Assembly (NCBI GenBank): GCA_947561585.1
Contig: CANNZV010001474.1
Span: 87,766-151,765 of the forward strand
DNA: 64,000 bases
Source of the DNA: Caprella mutica
Taxonomy: Eukaryota; Arthropoda; Malacostraca; Amphipoda; Caprellidae
Reading direction: 5' to 3'
This document shows, one piece after another, positions 12,918-23,850 of this stretch. The stretch's first letter is position 1, and each line of letters begins with the position of its first letter. Below the pieces are notes generated by a model. That model did not search any database and had not been told where the DNA came from. It saw nothing but the letters and a program-made list of their open reading frames with translations. The position numbers and the translations under genes were made by a program.

Positions 12918-13658
12918 CCCATTCCAAGCTGCCTAACTATACAAATATTGATGCTTCGAAAATTGGTTCCATTTAGCAGAGTGTCTATATATAGTCGCTA
13001 AATTTTTATGCTGTAACAGTGAAGCGGCAGGGTCAATATATAGTCGGTGCTTAGAAATATAACAAGTATAATCGTTTAAATACATATTTACAGTCCCATT
13101 GTAGTAGCATAATGCACCCTACAGCTCAAGACTTGAAGAAGAGTAGGAACGGAGAGGATGAGGGGGCTAAAGGACAAACTGTGAGTCAGTTCTAAGGAAA
13201 GACGATGCATTTGATATGGAAAGATGCTAATATGTTGAGTGTTGAGTACGTTTTGTTTCCAACAATGGAAGAAATACTCGAAAACCACAATACATTTTTT
13301 TTAATCATTTAATTTCATAGATATGTCTATATATATACGAATAAAAGTAAATTTAATTCAATTTATGCAACTCAAAAATGCTCACTTTTTTATATATGTA
13401 GCTCAACTACATCAATAATAATACATGACTTGTATGCCAACCCACCAAAAAGTGGCCCAGTCAATTAATAGACCCTATATATAGATAACCAACAAGCGGT
13501 ACCGTCAATATATAGAAGCTTATCTGAATCCATGATTTAGCTGGGTAACTAAATAGATTAGTTAAAATTGAAAGCAGTCAATATTGGCGGTGACTATATA
13601 TATATAGAATATTTTTAATTTTGTCGCCTTCCATTAACCTACCGCCGCTTAGAATGGG
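12918..13658. mobile_element. 741-bp piggyBac-type non-autonomous element
   Basis: Left end CCCATTCCAAGCTGCC and reverse-complemented right end CCCATTCTAAGCGGCG are flanked on both sides by TTAA (12914-12917 and 13659-13662), the piggyBac target. Arm B has one TTAA at the matching place (about 42264-42267) with no insertion. Internally, TATATAG words with GTCG recur. No open reading frame of note. Confidence 0.85.
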
Positions 13659-14221
13659 TTAATTCATTCTACAGCGGCAAATGACACGTAAGTCATTTCG
13701 TTTCAACTATAATAAATCCCAGTGTTATAAAATTCCCACTAGCAATTCCCACAAGCTATATATGAAAATTGCTTGACAGTGTTTCCACGCTTCGAATATA
13801 ATGTGTAACTAAATCTAGCGGTAGATAAATTGAACAGGCGGATATTTTTCGGATTACAGAAAATAGAAAATAAACTATTTAAGGCACCGTGCAAGATTTC
13901 TATTTGGTCTCGAATATTTCCATTAATTTCGAAAATACAATAACAACACAACAGTATTCATAGTTGGAATTTCTGTTATTGATTGTTACTTTGAATTAGA
14001 ATAACAATAATGGTGAAACATTACATAACTTAAACACTCATAGACTATAGTACACAAGATATGGAATTCAAGATTGGTCATAATATAATCTGACTTTTAG
14101 AAATTTCTTATTTACTGTGAATTTGTACTACAGCACCATACTCAGTGACTCACAGTATTTCCAAATTCTGGGAATCATTTCTTACTCTCTGTGTAGGTAG
14201 GTGAATACATATATTTTTTCC

Positions 14222-14376
14222 AATCTTAGTTCTAAGTTCATATAATCTCGTACCGTATTGCTCCTGACTTCAAAGATCAAAAGATTGAACATATAAACGA
14301 CGAAAACAACTTTCACGCTACACTTTTATTTTGCTATCACGTGGGGAATAATATTTGTTTTTCTTGGAGCTGAATT
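14222..14376. other. Second slowly diverging block in arm A
   Basis: About 150 bp that match the reverse complement of 41553-41702 with only a handful of differences, including a perfect 43-base run ending at the GAGCTGAATT edge. On the plus strand one frame is open for about 47 codons in both copies, ends at the same TGA, and is preceded by an AG with a pyrimidine tract (TTCTAAG at about 14230-14236). Most differences between copies change the amino acid, so purifying selection on that frame is not evident. Confidence 0.6.
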
Positions 14377-14466
14377 AAATAAAGGTAAATTGCGTTTCCT
14401 GTTTTTAGGTTTAGTGGTGATAAATTTGGTGTAGTGGTGTATAGTTACAATGCGGTAGCCCGTAGA

Positions 14467-15109
14467 TTGCTCGAAAACAATTGCTCGAAAGACAATTGCT
14501 CGAAAACAATTGCTCGAAAAACAATTGCTCGAATGAACAATTGCTCGAAAGAACAATTGCTCGAAAGACAATTGCTCGAAAAACAATTGCTCGAACGAAC
14601 AATTGATCGAATGAACAATTGCTCGAATTATCAAATTGCTCGAATGAACAAAATTGATCGAATCATAAAATATCACAGTTTTCTATTTTATAAAAGTCAG
14701 TTATACATGAAGTGGAGCTGCACCTAACCACCTTGTTTCTTTTTAATAATTGATAATTAATCATTCTATAAATGATTTTAATTATTATTCATCCTGCATA
14801 ATCTTTTTTTATACCGTTTGTGTCAACTCGTATGTAACATGTGAATTGGAATCATGTGGTGAATCAGTACTATCCACTTTATGAATAACTGACTTTTATA
14901 AAATCGAAAACTGTGATATTTTATAATTCGAGCAATTTTGTTCATTCGAGCAATTTGATAATTCGAGCAAATGTTCATTCGATCAATTGTTCGTTCGAGC
15001 AATTGTTTTTCGAGCAATTGTCTTTCGAGCAATTGTTCTTTCGAGCAATTGTTCATTCGAGCAATTGTTTTCGAGCAATTTTCTTTCGAGCAATTGTTTT
15101 CGAGCAATT
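14467..15109. mobile_element. Foldback element built from CAATTGCTCGAA words
   Basis: The left array (14467-14660) is a run of ACAATTGCTCGAAA-like units. The right array (14925-15109) is its reverse complement, and non-repetitive sequence next to the arrays (TATCACAGTTTTC then ATTTTATAAAAGTCAG) is also inverted, giving arms of about 260 bp around a loop of about 150 bp. It interrupts arm A relative to arm B. I could not identify a target-site duplication. Confidence 0.8.
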
Positions 15110-15559
15110 TACCTAGAACCTTACCATGCATATAAGAAAAATCCCAATTCGACATCGATGCTGTCCGATTTATATATTATAATTTACAGCGATGACATGT
15201 ATTGTATGTTATTGAATGAAATGTATTAAACGAATAAATTTATTCTTAATACAAGTAACTTGTGTACACTGTACAGTATTAGACTCATGAAATAGGATAT
15301 ACACAATTTACGGACAATCCAATGTAATGAATCGTAAACTGCGTTCATCGCTTTATTGCAGATCGCTATTTTGTGAATAATTTTGATAATATTGATTGTA
15401 CAGTAATGAAACTTTGGTCACTGGAAGATTGTTTCTATGTAAGTATTTTGCTGAAATATTTCTTGAATCGATGAGAAAATTGGAAAGTTATGAACGTTTA
15501 TGTATTTTGAAGGCATTTTAAGTGTCCATCGCTTCATTGCAGCTCTGTGAAAAGGCCAA

Positions 15560-15900
15560 AAATGAGCGATTAACTTCTACCGAGAGGGTAAAAATTGAAG
15601 CAGGTCCTGCAGAAGGGAAAACTCTTCTATATTTAGCTTTATAACTTGGAAGGGTTAAGTGAAACAACAGTTTCTTTTGTGGAAAATCCCAACACAAACC
15701 CAAGGAGAGATGAGGATACGAGAAAAAGAATTTCCCCTCGAAATATGCGAAAAATACGCAGACAGGTCATAAGGCAGCTAAATGACACTAGTGCCTCCAT
15801 TTTTGACAAGGCTGTCATTGGTCTTACGTCAAAACAGTCCTGATGTAATGTCTCAAATGAAACGGTCAGAAATGCTCTATGGGGCTTAAGACCTGAGAAC
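15560..15900 (+). pseudogene. Tc1-like transposase N-terminal fragment, plus copy
   Basis: Readable as LTSTERVKIEAG, then a frame change, NPRRDEDTRKR, MRKIRRQVIRQLND and, after a stop, SNETVRNALW. This fits the DNA-binding helix-turn-helix region of Tc1/mariner transposases, where 'S..TVRr.L' closes the second helix-turn-helix. Internal stops and frameshifts make it non-functional. It is an inverted copy of 18310-18663. The fragment runs straight into the reversed C-terminal catalytic segment at about 15890, so it cannot have a normal downstream portion. Confidence 0.55.
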
Positions 15901-16370
15901 AAGGCAATCAAGTCATGAGAGTCTCTCACTTGATGCCCAGAGATATGAGGAAAAAAGTTGTAACCCTTCAAGCATGAGATTGTACAAAGTAATGCAAGTA
16001 AATCATATTTTGCCAACGAAATAATTGCAAACTAATAGGCCAAGGGAACAAGTACTCAACAAAAGAGGCAATGTAGGATTGGATTGTTAGGTTTACACCC
16101 TCTGGTACTCGGAAAGGGCCAATAATTAACGTTTCACCAATGATGCCAGCTTAAAACATAAAGCCACAGTCTCCTTGTTGACGACGAAACCAGTGTGGAT
16201 AAACAGCTCCAGTAGGATCCAAACTTTAACCCAGCCATCCAGACAATTAAGGGTGGCTCTTTCCTCATCTGTTAAAAGAACAAGTAGGAAGTTTGTTTTC
16301 ATGTAATTCTGTGTACATCTAATGCCTTTTTCCTTTTGGGTCTTGTCCATCCCAGTTGATTTTTAAGGAC
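15885..16370 (-). pseudogene. Tc1-like transposase catalytic-domain fragment
   Basis: Read on the minus strand from 16370 towards 15885, pieces in shifting frames give TDEERATLNCLDGW, then QQGDCGFMF and AGIIGE, then IIGPFRVPEGVNLTIQSY, then a QSHA-like stretch, ISLGIK and finally LSPIEHF. These are recognisable as the DDE-domain landmarks of Tc1 transposases: the 'DE..ftLdGPDgw' lead-in, 'qqGGGsVMfWagi', 'GpfRvpeGvklt', and the final 'SPDLNPIEh' containing the last catalytic Glu. The second Asp block (usually QDNAPsH) is degraded. Several stops and frameshifts mean it is dead. Confidence 0.6.
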
Positions 16371-16689
16371 GATTCATAGCCCATTTTTGGAAGAGTACCT
16401 AAACTTGAATCGGCGTATTGACGATGAATCATCGATAAATATTCGAAGTAGTGTCCGTTTTATCCAAGATTTTTCGTATAAAATATGTCAGGATGATCAT
16501 CGATTCATCGAAGAAGCACCGTCTTTAAATCAACGATGATTCAAGTGCAATTTTAAGCCGTTTCATGGAAGATTCATACAAATACAATTCACATAATCAC
16601 CTCAATATTATTGGCGATTCAAGCATGATTTTAAGCAGATTTATCCAATTTATAGGGTTAACTAAAGTAAAAATTATCATTTGAAAGGT

Positions 16690-16905
16690 GTTTACGATTT
16701 TGTTTTATTTTTTACTTTATATCATGTAGGGTACACACGTACATTTGGCTTTATATCGATTAATTTAGTGTTACATATTTTTATATACATATTAAATGGA
16801 AAAATGGAGAAAGAAATGAATTGGTGTGGCCGGGTCTCGTTCCTTCGACTATAGTCTCATGGAGAATTGAAGTCAGCGACATATCCACTGATCCATCTTG
16901 GACAA
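16690..16905 (-). mobile_element. tRNA-derived SINE, copy 1
   Basis: On the minus strand from about 16905: TGGATCAGTGG fits a pol III A box, about 40 bases later GGAACGAGACC sits where a B box (GGTTCGANNCC) is expected, then a CACACCAATTCATTTCTTTC linker and an AT-rich tail ending AAGTAAAAAATAAAA. The tail and linker align with the second copy at 45330-45520, which establishes a family. It lies inside the insertion that splits the Tc1 copy. Both promoter boxes are imperfect, so current activity is doubtful. Confidence 0.55.
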
Positions 16906-17089
16906 GGCAGAAGTAGGATTTGGTTGAGATTTATTCAATATGATAACTTGTGTGTTTTGAAGATCTTATGAATGAATATTTTTTTTTTTCTGTATCTTTT
17001 CTTTTTTATTCTAAATGATGGAAAATATGTATAATATTACATATGTATACTGTAATAACAGTTTTTGAATCACGGACACCTTCAAATGT

Positions 17090-18175
17090 ATATGATAACT
17101 CATACAATTCACCAAAGATCATCGAAGAAATGTCCGCTATTATTCAAGGAAGATGAGTCTGTCGTAACTCAGCGACCTTCATCTAAGACGTGTCTGCTAT
17201 AATTCATTCCTGGAATAATTAGGGGACGATGTGTCTATCATAACGCGTCGATGATCATCGAAGACATGCCTGCTGTAATTCGGGGAGTATGAGTCTTCCA
17301 TAACTCGCCGAAGATATATCTACGAGCTGCCTTCTATAATTCAGGGATGATGAGTCTTCTATAACTCACCGAAGATACATCTACGAGGTCGAGCTGCCTG
17401 CTGTAATTCTGGGAAGATGAGTCTTCCATAACTCGCCGTAGATACATCTACGAGTTGCCTGCTGTAATTCAGGGAAGATGAGTCTTCCATAACTCGCCGA
17501 AGATACATCTACGAGTTGCCTGTTGTAATTCACGGAAGATAAGTCTTCCATAACTCGCCGAAGATACATCTACGAGTTGCCTGCTGTAATTCAGGGAAGA
17601 TGAGTCTTCCATAACTCGCAGAAGACACATCTACGAGTTTGAGCTGCCGGCTGTAATTCAAGGAAGATGAGTCTTCTATAACTCGCCGAACATACATCTA
17701 CGAGTTGCCTGTTGTAATTCACGGAAGATAAGTCTTCCATAACTCGCCGAAGATACATCTACCAGTTGCCTGCTGTAATTCAGGGAAGATGAGTCTTCCA
17801 TAACTCGCCGAAGACACATCTACGAGGTTGAGCTGCCGGCTGTAATTCAGAGAAGATGATTCTTCCGTAACTCGCCGAAGATACATCTATGAGCTGTCTG
17901 CTGTAATTCAGGGAAGATGAGTCTTCCATAACTCGCCGAAGACACATCTACGAGTTGCCTGCTGTAATTCAAGGAAGATTAGTCTTCCATAACTCGCCGA
18001 AGATACATCTATGACCTGCCTGCTGTCATTCAGGGAAGATGAGTCAAACAAAACTCACCGAAGAAACATCTATGAGCTGCCTGCTGTAATTCGTGGAAGT
18101 TGAGTCTTCCATAACTCACCGAAGATTCATCGAAGAAATCTCCTCTTTAATTCGAGGAAGTAGATTCAACCATGA
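17090..18175. repeat. 61-bp satellite, about 17 copies
   Basis: The unit contains CTGCTGTAATTCAGGGAAGA, then GAGTCTTCCATAACTCGCCG and AAGATACATCTACGAG. Some copies carry an extra GGTTGAG-type insertion before CTGCCGG. Diverged relatives of the unit appear on both sides (about 16430-16600 and 18128-18210), so the whole 16.4-18.3 kb insertion seems to have grown from this sequence. Confidence 0.95.
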
Positions 18176-18309
18176 TTCGTTGAAGATCATTCGATAATCC
18201 TCTACAGTCAATTGCCGATGAGAATTTATCGGCAATTTATCGGTGTTTCATCTACGTTTTTTTCTCTCTGCTATAAACGCTCCTGAATCATCGAAGACAC
18301 TCTCTTAAA

Positions 18310-18663
18310 TTTTATCTGGGATAGGAGGCCTGGAAATGGACTCCACGTTCCTTGTCGTCTCATTTAAGACACTGTTTGGACGAGTAACCAATGACAGCCT
18401 TGTCGAAAATGGAGGCACTAGTGTTATTTGGCTGCCTTATAACCTACCTGGGTAGTTTTTGCATATTTCGAGGGGAAAAAGCTTCTTCTCGTACCCTCAT
18501 CTCTCCTTGGGTTGTTGTCAGAATTTTCCACAATAGAAACTATGTTTCCCTTATCCCTCTCAAATTCATTAGCTAAATATAGATGAGTCCTTCCTTCTGC
18601 AGGACCTGCTACAATTTTCACCCTCTCGGTAGAAGTTAATTGCTCATTTTTTGGCTTTTTCAC
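18310..18663 (-). pseudogene. Tc1-like transposase N-terminal fragment, minus copy
   Basis: A minus-strand open frame of 79 codons (18663 to 18424) begins MKKPKNEQLTSTERVKI and contains YLANEFERDKGNIVSIVEN and NNPRRDEGTRR. Sequence beyond its stop continues, frameshifted, to about 18310. It matches the plus copy at 15560-15900 and corresponds to the transposase start. The separation from its catalytic region (15885-16370, same strand) is explained by the satellite-bearing insertion between them. Confidence 0.55.
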
Positions 18664-18874
18664 AGAGCTGCATTAAAGCAATGGACAGTAAAAATGCCTT
18701 TAAAATACATAAACGTTCATAACTTTCCAATTTTCTCAGGATTCAAAAAATATCTCAGCAAGATACTAACATAGATGCAATCTTCCAGTGACCATAGTAT
18801 AACTATTGTACGATCAATATTATTAAAATTATTCACAAAATAGTGATCTGCAATAAAGCGATGGACGCAGTTTA

Positions 18875-19670
18875 GACATTGAGCATTCAAAATAATCAGG
18901 AGTACGTTAAGTCACATTGAAATTCTTCAATTTATGATGTAATGAGAGATAAGCATATAATTTCAGACTAACTTTCATAATTCCTAGCGATAGATTAAAT
19001 CTGTTATTTATTTTCTGTTCAGTTTAATCTGTAAAGTTTTAATTAATCTCAGTGTGATATAAGATTTGAGAAGTTTATCCAATTAATGAAGTCATCGGGG
19101 CCTATTTAAATCATAAAACTTGTTTATTGCGTGAATTTAAACAAAGAAAAGATTATAATAACTAAAAAAAATTTATGCTGAATGGTAAAGAATGTAACCG
19201 GTATTCTTCTGATACCAATCCTCCACTCATTTTGATAAACTACCTGATATAATTTCGAGGCAATTTTCAGTTGCCACAACCAATTCCAACCGAAGTGTGG
19301 TGGCTGCTATTCACTCTTCCCCCTGTATTCGGCGGTACTAGTCCAAGTTGTTTTGGTATTTCCGTAACTAATTATTTGAAAATAATTATTTAGGAAAATA
19401 TATGCTTTAACTCACATTTTTTTTTTTGGCTATTAAGTAATATCCAAATAATCATTCTAAGGCACATATATTTTTTGATGATCCTCACAAGTATAGAAAC
19501 TAACTAAGCGAAACCCGATGTCACAGTATCGTTGCATTCCGCTTACACTAAACCTTCCTCACTCTAAATATAACGTACGCCCCACTATACTCTATGGGTT
19601 AACAAAAGAGCTAAATTAAAAACTGTTTAATCAATAAATATACGTGTATAGTAAACTAAATATATCTGCT
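18875..19670. other. AT-rich spacer, no gene seen
   Basis: No open frame or motif of note. The first 80 or so bases (ATTGAGCATTC, later GAAATTCTTCAATTTATG) weakly resemble the reverse complement of about 37590-37680, which may be the outer limit of the inverted duplication. Confidence 0.4.
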
Positions 19671-19676
19671 GAAGTA

Positions 19677-20217
19677 ATATATCTAAAATCTATTCTATAT
19701 CTAAAATCTATTTTATATCTTAAATTTATTTTATATCTAAAATCTATTTTATATCTAAAATCTATTTTATATCTAAAATCTATTTTATATCTAAAATCTA
19801 TTTTATATCTAAAATCTATTTTATATCTAAAATCTATTTTATATCTAAAATCTATTTTATATCTAAAATCTATTTTATATCTAAAATCTATTTTATATCT
19901 AAAATCTATTTTATATCTAAAATCTATTTTATATCTAAAATCTATTTTATATCTAAAATCTATTTTATATTTAAAATCTATTTTATATCTAAAATCTATT
20001 TTATATCTAAAATCTATTTTATATTTAAAATCTATTTTATATCTAAAATCTATTTTATATTTAAAATCTATTTTATATCTAAAATCTGTTTTATATCTAA
20101 AATCTATTTTATATCTAAAATCTATTTTATATCTAAAATCTATTTTATATCTAAAATCTATTTTATATCTAAAATCTATTTTATATCTAAAATCTATTTT
20201 ATATCTAAAATCTGTTA
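19677..20217. repeat. 18-bp satellite (TATCTAAAATCTATTTTA), about 30 copies
   Basis: Copies are nearly identical, with a few C/T and A/G changes. The plus-strand frame reading KSILYL repeats is open only because 18 is divisible by three and the unit has no stop in that frame. It is not a gene. Confidence 0.98.
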
Positions 20218-20756
20218 ACTACCAATAAATCATATAAGTCAAGCCACTGTTTTCCTAAATATCAATGTCCAATTAGGGTTAACTCCACTAACCTAGCCTT
20301 CGAAAGTTCACTCACTAACATTGATGAGCGAAAATATTGTAAATGTTGTCAAACTCAGTGTTACTGGATGATCAAGACAAATCAAAGTATCAATGTATTA
20401 AAATAAATCTATAAGCAATCAAAGAAATTAGTGTAATTAAACCTCTTAGACTATAAATACCACTTAGACTATTAAAGCATGGATTTTCAGCACCTTGATT
20501 CAAGTTTTTGGCTGGTATATAGATGTATATACAAATCATTATTCCAACCTATAGGCGCTCTGAGCGTTACAGTGTTGAAAACGTGCAGCGCATTCTAGGG
20601 ATTGCGCAATTTTGTAATTTTGATAATACGGTTTTTTGTTAAACAATAATAGTAAACACTATATATTAATTGAATTATTAATTGATGAATAACAGGTACT
20701 GCCAAAGTTTAAATATACTCGCAATTTGTTTCTATTACTTTTCTTCTATTCCAAGA

Positions 20757-21010
20757 GAATCGTGACCGGTATATTCCACCCCGGTAAATCCCCCCCCCCC
20801 CCCCACCCGTTATATTCCACCCTAGATATATTGCACCCCGGTAAATTCCACCCCACTTTACGCGTTAGGTTTGGTTAGTTATTAATATTTGTCACTTGTT
20901 AATATTATATATAATACTAACTTGCATTTGCACTGTATCAAAATTAAACCTTTTGCTGGCTAAACACAAGCTTTAAATTTTCCACTACATATGTGACAAA
21001 ACAGAAGAAA
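20757..21010. mobile_element. Partial foldback element, GGTATATTCCACCCC words
   Basis: ATCGTGACCGG at about 20770 opens an array of TATATTCCACCCCGGTAAAT-like units, interrupted by a run of 15 C (20790-20804) and ending at about 20866. The following sequence (CTTTACGCGTTAGGTTTGG then TTAGTTATTAATATTTG, down to AGAAGAAAGAAAAGTTGTG) matches the reverse complement of about 39180-39370, the interior of the complete element at 37712-39448. Its other end was not found, so it is truncated or interrupted. Confidence 0.65.
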
Positions 21011-22224
21011 GAAAAGTTGTGTGTGTTTAGATTTAATATAGAACACAAGAAAATATAGTAAAATCCTCCTTCATATTCATTGAAAAAATTTGAATTACCT
21101 CTTTCTTTTGTATTCTTTCAAAACAATAGCAAGGATCTCTAATATAATTTTGTATGCTATACTTCCGGCATTTTTACTATATAAAATGTATGGATACAGA
21201 TTGTAGTCCAATTTTTGTAATAATTACAAATATCCCTGGCAACGCTTTTACTCCAATTTAGTACTGAAACCATTCATTTGTCTGACATCATTATAGTTTG
21301 TATCTATGATTTCAGCTGCTTACAGATTAATTTGCGATCAAATTGAAATAAATGACGCTGTATTCGAACACTCGTAGTATTCAAATAATGTGCGTTAGTG
21401 ATAACCCGCTTTCCATCCATGGCCTATGTTATCACCCTCTTTCTAAATATGAATGCCAAGGAGGCAATAAACTTAAGGTGCCACATTGTTCAAAATTTAA
21501 TCTTTATTTCATATAGTAATTGACGGTGGGAATGATATGCCGAATTTAAATTTAATTGTGATGGAACAGTTTTAAACAAAATAAATAAATAAAAATAGTG
21601 AGCGTAAATGACCCTGAGTGGTGAGCTTCACCTATGAAAAGAGTTTTTTGCCATGTAAATTGTTAAATGAGATTATAATCGTGATTAAAATATATATACA
21701 ACCCTCAAACCTAAATTATAAGAACATAAAATATTGGATAGAACTATCTTATACTAATTATTTTTAACTAGTTGATTATTCTAAATTAAATGATTCAATT
21801 ATTTAAATATTAATAATGTTAACAGTAGTGGTGAAATATTTATATGTATGTTCAGTTGTAACGATTAGGATAAAACGTGCATTAATTGTCAATTCATAAT
21901 TAGGTACGCGTAATTAAATGCCTTATTTGAATTACTGAGTAATACAACTTAATTGTAATGTACTATTGTACTGTACTATTGTATTATACTATTACATTGT
22001 GTATTGTACTATTGTATTGTAATTGTAAAGGCAGCAATGAAATCTTGTTGTTAACTTTAGAAGCTTGTAACTTTTAGAAAAACATGTAGTGAATGACAGT
22101 TCACGATTAGAAATGTCTAATAAAACGCCTTATATCAAAATCAAGTACAAGTTTCCGACAAAGAATAATTGTTTTTCACACTCTACATATCATTGACCAA
22201 TAGTTAACAATGCCACTTAATAAT
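21011..22224. other. AT-rich spacer, no gene seen
   Basis: A GTACTATTGTATTGT-type simple repeat at about 21960-22025 is the only feature noted. The 5' limit of the non-LTR element that follows could not be placed and may lie a little upstream of 22224. Confidence 0.4.
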
Positions 22225-23282
22225 AACATCTTGAAGAGTGGCTTATTGCTTAAATACCTCCATAACATGGGAGCCCCAATACTCAATCTATCATATAAAT
22301 ACAGACGTCCCATCTAATCTAATAATTTACCAAATGACTGTTTCACTAAAATATTATGCAATTACTTAGAAAACAGAACAGCAAAAATTAGACTAGGGAC
22401 TTATTTAGGAAACGACTTACGCTTAACACAGGGGTGCCCCAGGGTGCCTGCATATCCCCTACCCTCTACTCATTCTTCATCCATGACCTCCCTGATCCCA
22501 TCCCCCAAACCGATTATATAGCCTTTGCAGATGACATCACCCAAATAATATCTTCCAACAGAACCCCCAAATTCCTAACCAAACTAACTGAACGGGCCAT
22601 ACACCAAATCAATAATTTCGAAAAACAATGGAAAATACAAACACACACTGGAAAATTCAAAATAATCAACTTCTCACGCCGCAAAACAGAAATAATAAAA
22701 ACACAAGATCAAACAGTCATACCATACAGCAAAGAGGGCAAAGTCCTCGGGTTAATTCTCAACACCCGGGGCTTTGCCCCTCAAACCAACCAACGAACTT
22801 CAATAGCCAAATCACGCCTTAACAACCTCTATAGATTCCAAAACCTATCACAACCAATTAAACAACGCCTCTACACATCTACGGTCCGCTCAGCACTCCT
22901 CTATCCCACTATCCCCCTACACACTATATCTAAAACCCAAATGTCCAAACTGCAAAAAGTACAAAATAGAGCAACAAGATTCATCACCGGCAATAGACTA
23001 ATAGATGCAATCAACTCCCAAACCCTCCACCAACGAACTAATCTAATCCCCATCAATGTTCATCTGCACCAACTAGCTGTCAACATCTGGGAAAAAAATT
23101 CAATCAACCGACCCACAAACTTACAATAGTTTCCCATTACAACCAGACAATATTTACAACAAGAAAAACCATTTCCCAAACAGCAAAAGATTATCCCTCC
23201 AACCAGCACCCGCACCCCTGTATCTCTAACCGACTCTGACTCGACAACCGACAAACTGACTAAATTATTAAATCTCCCTTAA
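22225..23282 (+). pseudogene. Non-LTR retrotransposon reverse transcriptase, 5'-truncated and broken
   Basis: The plus-strand frame from 22225 reads a finger/palm segment (GLLLKYLHNMGAP, later NYLENRTAKIRL, GNDLRLTQG), then shifts by one base in a G run at about 22431-22434 and continues VPQGACISPTLYSFF and IAFADDIT. 'VPQGa.iSPtLy' and 'FADD' are the substrate-binding and catalytic motifs of LINE reverse transcriptases; the overall pattern suggests the jockey group. The thumb region contains RLNNLYRF and later QKVQNRATRFITG, typical of jockey-type C-termini. Breaks are an in-frame TAA at 22315-22317, the one-base frameshift, and a TAG at 23127-23129 after which the same frame runs on to TAA at 23280-23282. 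Composition (C-rich, A-rich) differs sharply from the AT-rich surroundings. No endonuclease or ORF1 is present, consistent with 5' truncation. Confidence 0.85.
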
Positions 23283-23705
23283 AATCCTCTCTTCGCATCA
23301 GCTATGATGACTAAGAACTGGAAATGTGTTAGACTAGCTCTACACACAACCAGAAGCCCAGCGCTTCCTTTTAACCTTATACGCAACTCTCAGTACCCAG
23401 GTGTGGCGAAGAGAAACTTCCCAGTAACCACATCTGGGGGGAGAGAACCTCTCTTATCTATGCGTCTTTTAATCTGCTCTTTCCACCTTATCTCTAACAC
23501 AACTCTCAGTACCCAGGTGTGGCGAAGAGAAACTTCCCAGTAACCACATCTGGGGGGAGAGAACCTCCCTGTGCTTGTGTCCTCTCCATAGTACTTTTAT
23601 CACTTTCACGCAACTCTCAGTACCCGGGTGTGGTGAAGAGGAGGTCTCACTAGCCACATCTGGGGGGAGAGAACCTAACGTCTTGCGGTTTTAAACAATA
23701 AATGT
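23283..23705 (+). repeat. Tandem 3' untranslated region and 3' end of the non-LTR element
   Basis: A segment of about 75 bases (CAACTCTCAGTACCCAGGTG, then GCGAAGAG and CCACATCTGGGGGGAGAGAA) occurs three times, starting near 23383, 23502 and 23610, with the third copy most diverged. It is followed by AACAATAAATGTAAATGTAA, a short-repeat tail typical of LINE 3' ends that do not finish in plain poly(A). This likely marks the end of the retrotransposon. Confidence 0.75.
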
Positions 23706-23850
23706 AAATGTAAATAAGAATATATCCATAGGCATATATCAAATGTAAATATCCAGATCTATGGAGGAGCTAGGAGTAATATTAAACTTTAGGACTTGTA
23801 AATATTTATAAATATATATGTATTATGATGGAAAAAAAAAAAAAAAAAAA

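Larger units (their letters stand above)
7535..15290 (+). repeat. Arm A of a large inverted duplication (partner 39441-45230)
   Basis: Landmarks that match the reverse complement of arm B: 7580-7740 with 45020-45200; 8460-8660 with 44290-44480; 8160-8240 with 44680-44750; 9657-9762 with 43340-43445; 10020-10170 with 42940-43090; 13700-13910 with 42030-42240; 14222-14376 with 41553-41702; 15150-15290 with 39441-39560. Most of the arm looks roughly 70-80 percent identical by eye, so it is an old duplication. Arm A is longer because it contains insertions at 10317, 12918 and 14467. Similarity may extend past the Tc1 insertion to about 18960. Confidence 0.85.
15337..18872. mobile_element. Rearranged Tc1/mariner copy with long inverted ends
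   Basis: Inverted ends of about 550 bp begin AACTGCGTYCATCGCTTTA at 15337 and at 18872 (minus) and are flanked by TA (15335-15336, 18873-18874). Both ends include a transposase N-terminal segment, so the element carries its 5' half twice, head to head. The middle and C-terminal catalytic region is present once, on the minus strand, next to the left inverted end. A further insertion of about 1.9 kb (about 16375-18305) separates it from the right-hand N-terminal segment. Confidence 0.7.

Noticed and set aside
14467..15109. Possible CRISPR-like array
   Set aside because: Units are contiguous without unique spacers, and the context is eukaryotic.
14434..15229. Overlapping frames with NCSKEQLLER and RAIVFEQ repeats on both strands
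   Set aside because: They are the CAATTGCTCGAA foldback arrays read in several frames.
19644..20228. 194-codon open frame of KSILYL repeats
   Set aside because: It is an 18-bp satellite with no stop in that frame; nothing outside the repeat supports coding.
22628..22822. Separate 64-codon frame inside the reverse transcriptase region
   Set aside because: Shadow frame of the LINE coding sequence.
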